NCBI GenBank assembly: GCA_031365375.1
Contig: JANLXZ010000479.1
Coordinates: 1-7,603, forward strand
Origin: JAKFWF01 sp031365375
Lineage (GTDB): Bacteria; Pseudomonadota; Alphaproteobacteria; Rhizobiales; Hyphomicrobiaceae
DNA length: 7,603 nucleotides
Direction: 5' to 3'
The number at the start of each line of letters is the position of its first letter. The first letter of the stretch is position 1. Shown piece by piece: positions 5,989 through 7,603 of this stretch. The notes below the pieces were generated by a model. It was not told where the DNA came from. It ran no database searches and saw nothing but the letters and a program-made list of their open reading frames with translations. The translations under genes and the position numbers were made by a program.

Positions 5989-6008
5989 TCCGTTAGGAGG
6001 ATAGTTCA

Positions 6009-6794
6009 ATGTTGACCAGCGTAGTTTCCGGCATCCGCAATGTGCGACAGTATCCTGAGTTGGAAGGCGCGCGCGTTCTCATCACCGGCATTTCGACCGA
6101 TGTCGGCGTCGACATCGCCCGCGGCTTCGCCGAGGCCGGCTGCCGCATCGTTCTACAAATGACGCGCGGCGCCGAGGACGATGCAGCGGAAAAGTCTGCC
6201 GCGCTGCTCCAGGTCCTGGCCAACTCGGCAACCGAAATCCGCGCAACTGAAGAGCCTCTCACCGGTTCCGACCAAATCGTTCGTTTCGCGCAAGGTGCTT
6301 CGACCGCTTACGGCGGCATCGATGCCGTCATCAATGTTATCGCACCCTCAGCCGGCGTTCTGATCCACGCATCCAGTATCGATGATATCGAAGATGCGGT
6401 CTCGGATGCCCTTCGCTCGGCCTGCCTCGTGACCCGGATCGCCGCCAACCGTATGAGCTTAACCTGGACCGAAGGGCTCATCCTCAACGTCGTCGTGGCC
6501 CCGCCGGCCCGGACCAAGGCTGATGCCGCGTTTGCGAGCATCCTAGGTCAGGCATTGGCGACGATGACGCGCGTCGAAGCTGGTAATTGGTCGCAGAAGG
6601 GTATTCGCATCAATGCCGTTGGTCCGCGCGCCAGCAACGGTCTGAGTGCCGATCTGTCGCCACGCTCGAGCGCCAATCGCCTGTCCACCGAGGCCGATAT
6701 TGCAGCACTCGCTCTGCATTTGGCATCGAAACGCGGCAAGTCTCTTTCCGGCCATGTGTTCGACGCCGAAGGGGTGGCCTCGCGCCGTTGCTAG
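6009..6794 (+). CDS. Short-chain dehydrogenase/reductase-like protein lacking the catalytic triad
   Basis: A 261-residue protein with the overall SDR Rossmann pattern but degenerate signature motifs. The cofactor loop reads TGISTDVG (26-33); the middle glycine of TGxxxGxG is Asp31. The NNAG motif is NVIA (109-112). The strand that normally ends in the catalytic serine (NISS) reads NVVV (160-163). Aligning back from the well-kept KGIRINAVGP (197-206), the catalytic Tyr and Lys of YxxxK fall on Ala176 and Gly180; a one-residue shift gives Phe175 and Leu179. No alignment restores the triad. The fold and C-terminal part (LALHLASKRGKSLSGHVF) are preserved, so the gene is under selection as a protein but probably not as an ordinary oxidoreductase. 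AGGAGG eight bases before the ATG is a strong ribosome site. The GFA gene follows after 39 bases. It may be a non-catalytic partner, a ligand-binding protein, or an enzyme with other chemistry. Confidence 0.85.
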   Translation: MLTSVVSGIRNVRQYPELEGARVLITGISTDVGVDIARGFAEAGCRIVLQMTRGAEDDAAEKSAALLQVLANSATEIRATEEPLTGSDQIVRFAQGASTAYGGIDAVINVIAPSAGVLIHASSIDDIEDAVSDALRSACLVTRIAANRMSLTWTEGLILNVVVAPPARTKADAAFASILGQALATMTRVEAGNWSQKGIRINAVGPRASNGLSADLSPRSSANRLSTEADIAALALHLASKRGKSLSGHVFDAEGVASRRC

Positions 6795-6803
6795 TCGTAA
6801 AGT

Positions 6804-6827
6804 CGAGCCTCAGCTTTAGGAGGCTCG
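6804..6827 (+). promoter_or_regulatory. Perfect hairpin that would sequester the GFA gene's Shine-Dalgarno
   Basis: CGAGCCTC (6804-6811) pairs perfectly with GAGGCTCG (6820-6827) around the loop AGCTTTAG. The AGGAGG ribosome site (6818-6823) has its last four bases inside the 3' arm and its first two in the loop. The stem ends directly before the possible TTG start at 6828 and six bases before the ATG at 6834. If formed, it would hide the ribosome site; ribosomes finishing the SDR gene at 6794 stop close enough to melt it. This gives a simple basis for translational coupling or for a temperature- or ligand-sensitive switch. Confidence 0.5.
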
Positions 6828-6833
6828 TTGGAC

Positions 6834-7334
6834 ATGAGCGAAAACACTTCTACTTGCCGGCAGCCGTTACACACCGGTGGCTGCCAGTGCGGCGCAGTGC
6901 GTTACGCACTCTACGCTGAGCCCAATAACGCATCCGTATGCCATTGCCGCATGTGCCAGAAGGCATCCGGCAACATGTTCCAAGCGTTCGCCGGTGTGAA
7001 GCATGCTGAATTTGCGTGGACACGGGGTACGCCCAAATTCTTCAACAGCTCGGAAGTCATCGCGCGGGACTTTTGTGGCGACTGCGGCACGCCGCTGACC
7101 TTCCGCCAACTCGACAAGGATCGTGTGTCCATTTCGGTCGGCTCCCTCGATCATCCGGAGCGGGTGCCGATCACCATGCAATACGGCATGGAAAGCTGCA
7201 TTCCCGGCGTTGACCAAATTAGCCGATTGCCCGGTCAGAAAACCAACGATTGGGTCGATCCGGCACGCGCTCCCAAACTTGCATCGCGCCAGCACCCCGA
7301 TCACGATACGTCTGTTTGGCCACTGACGAAGTAA
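6834..7334 (+). CDS. GFA/CENP-V-family zinc protein
   Basis: A 166-residue single-domain protein of the glutathione-dependent formaldehyde-activating (GFA) family. The founding member was described as speeding the condensation of formaldehyde with glutathione, but most homologues have no proven reaction. The zinc-binding cysteines are all present: GGCQCGAVRY gives Cys17 and Cys19, CHCRMCQKASG gives Cys36, Cys38 and Cys41, and CGDCGTPL gives Cys81 and Cys84. Length and motif order are normal for the family. The start is uncertain. The ATG at 6834 lies ten bases after AGGAGG; a TTG at 6828, two codons earlier and four bases after AGGAGG, is the alternative and would add Met-Asp. The gene follows the SDR after 39 bases, most of them in the hairpin described separately, and precedes the FAD enzyme by 14 bases, so co-transcription is likely. 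A role in detoxifying a one-carbon or reactive aldehyde by-product of the pathway is possible but unproven. Confidence 0.9.
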   Translation: MSENTSTCRQPLHTGGCQCGAVRYALYAEPNNASVCHCRMCQKASGNMFQAFAGVKHAEFAWTRGTPKFFNSSEVIARDFCGDCGTPLTFRQLDKDRVSISVGSLDHPERVPITMQYGMESCIPGVDQISRLPGQKTNDWVDPARAPKLASRQHPDHDTSVWPLTK

Positions 7335-7348
7335 ACTGGACAAGAGAC

Positions 7349-7603
7349 ATGGCCCTGCCCGATGAAACCGTCACCTGTGATTTGCTGGTCGCAGGCTCAG
7401 GAGCCGGTGGATTTGCGGCGGCGTTATCGGCCAAGCTCGAGGGCCTCGATGTATTGATAGTCGAGAAAGAGCCACTGTTTGGGGGGACCACGGCTTACTC
7501 CGCTGGCGTGATTTGGATCCCGTGTAATCATCATCAAGCCGCCGCCGGGGTGCGCGACAACCGCGAGGATGCTCTCGCCTACCTCACGAGCCACGTCGGC
7601 AAT
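7349..7603 (+). CDS. FAD-dependent dehydrogenase (fumarate reductase/3-ketosteroid dehydrogenase superfamily), N-terminal fragment
   Basis: The first 85 codons of an open frame that runs off the window. The N-terminus is a clear FAD-binding fold: a beta strand DLLVAGSG with the dinucleotide motif GSGAGG (16-21), the ribose-binding acid Glu39 in LIVEKE, and the FGGTTAYSAGVIWIP segment (44-58). This GGT-SAG pattern is typical of FAD_binding_2 flavoproteins such as fumarate reductase flavoprotein subunits, 3-ketosteroid-delta1-dehydrogenases and related enzymes; the W-P ending leans to the ketosteroid dehydrogenase-like branch. The substrate-defining domain is outside the window. No twin-arginine or Sec signal is present, so a cytosolic enzyme is expected. 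The ribosome site is weak (GGACAAGAG just upstream), which fits coupling to the GFA gene ending 14 bases before. Confidence 0.87.
   Translation, partial: MALPDETVTCDLLVAGSGAGGFAAALSAKLEGLDVLIVEKEPLFGGTTAYSAGVIWIPCNHHQAAAGVRDNREDALAYLTSHVGN

Noticed and set aside
5194..6009. A 271-codon minus-strand open frame across the end of the ligase gene and the following gap
   Set aside because: It is antisense to the well-supported ligase, is Arg/Pro-rich with no recognisable motif, and looks like a GC-driven shadow frame.

Overview
The window looks like chromosomal DNA from a GC-rich (about 60% by eye) alphaproteobacterium, probably of the Hyphomicrobiales/Rhodospirillales kind. This placement is an inference. 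It rests on the base composition, on an exported protein whose mature end begins AADLGGYRGGS (a start I associate with outer-membrane proteins of this group), and on a cysteine synthase / alanyl-tRNA editing / mercaptopyruvate sulfurtransferase trio that I recall as recurring in these bacteria. There are nine protein genes, two of them cut by the window edges. I see no tRNA, rRNA, CRISPR array, transposase or other mobile element.

Layout. (1) Bases 1-133, minus strand: the first 44 codons of an exported, probably outer-membrane protein. (2) Bases 134-295: a divergent intergenic region with a perfect 12-bp palindrome. (3) Bases 296-2975, plus strand: a sulfur/cysteine operon made of a PLP-dependent cysteine synthase-like enzyme (TTG start), an AlaX-type alanyl-tRNA editing protein overlapping it by ATGA, and a 3-mercaptopyruvate sulfurtransferase. 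(4) Bases 2982-4097, minus strand: a SABATH-type (Methyltransf_7) carboxyl methyltransferase that converges on the operon. Both stop codons lie inside one 14-bp palindrome. (5) Bases 4227-7603, plus strand: a run of an acyl-CoA ligase (TTG start), a 165-bp structured gap, a short-chain dehydrogenase-like protein without its catalytic residues, a GFA-family zinc protein, and the first 85 codons of an FAD-dependent dehydrogenase of the fumarate reductase/3-ketosteroid dehydrogenase superfamily.

How the genes may work together. The first block handles cysteine: making or breaking it, removing wrong amino acids from tRNA-Ala, and moving sulfur from 3-mercaptopyruvate. The second block resembles a catabolic or modification pathway for an unidentified carboxylic acid. 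The ligase would activate the acid as a CoA thioester and the FAD enzyme would desaturate or oxidise it. The divergent methyltransferase could cap the same or a related carboxylate as a methyl ester. The substrate cannot be named from sequence.

The most unusual points are the SABATH methyltransferase (a family best known from plants) beside an acyl-CoA ligase, the SDR with no recognisable Ser-Tyr-Lys triad, and a set of RNA hairpins in the ligase-SDR and SDR-GFA gaps, one of which would bury the Shine-Dalgarno of the GFA gene.
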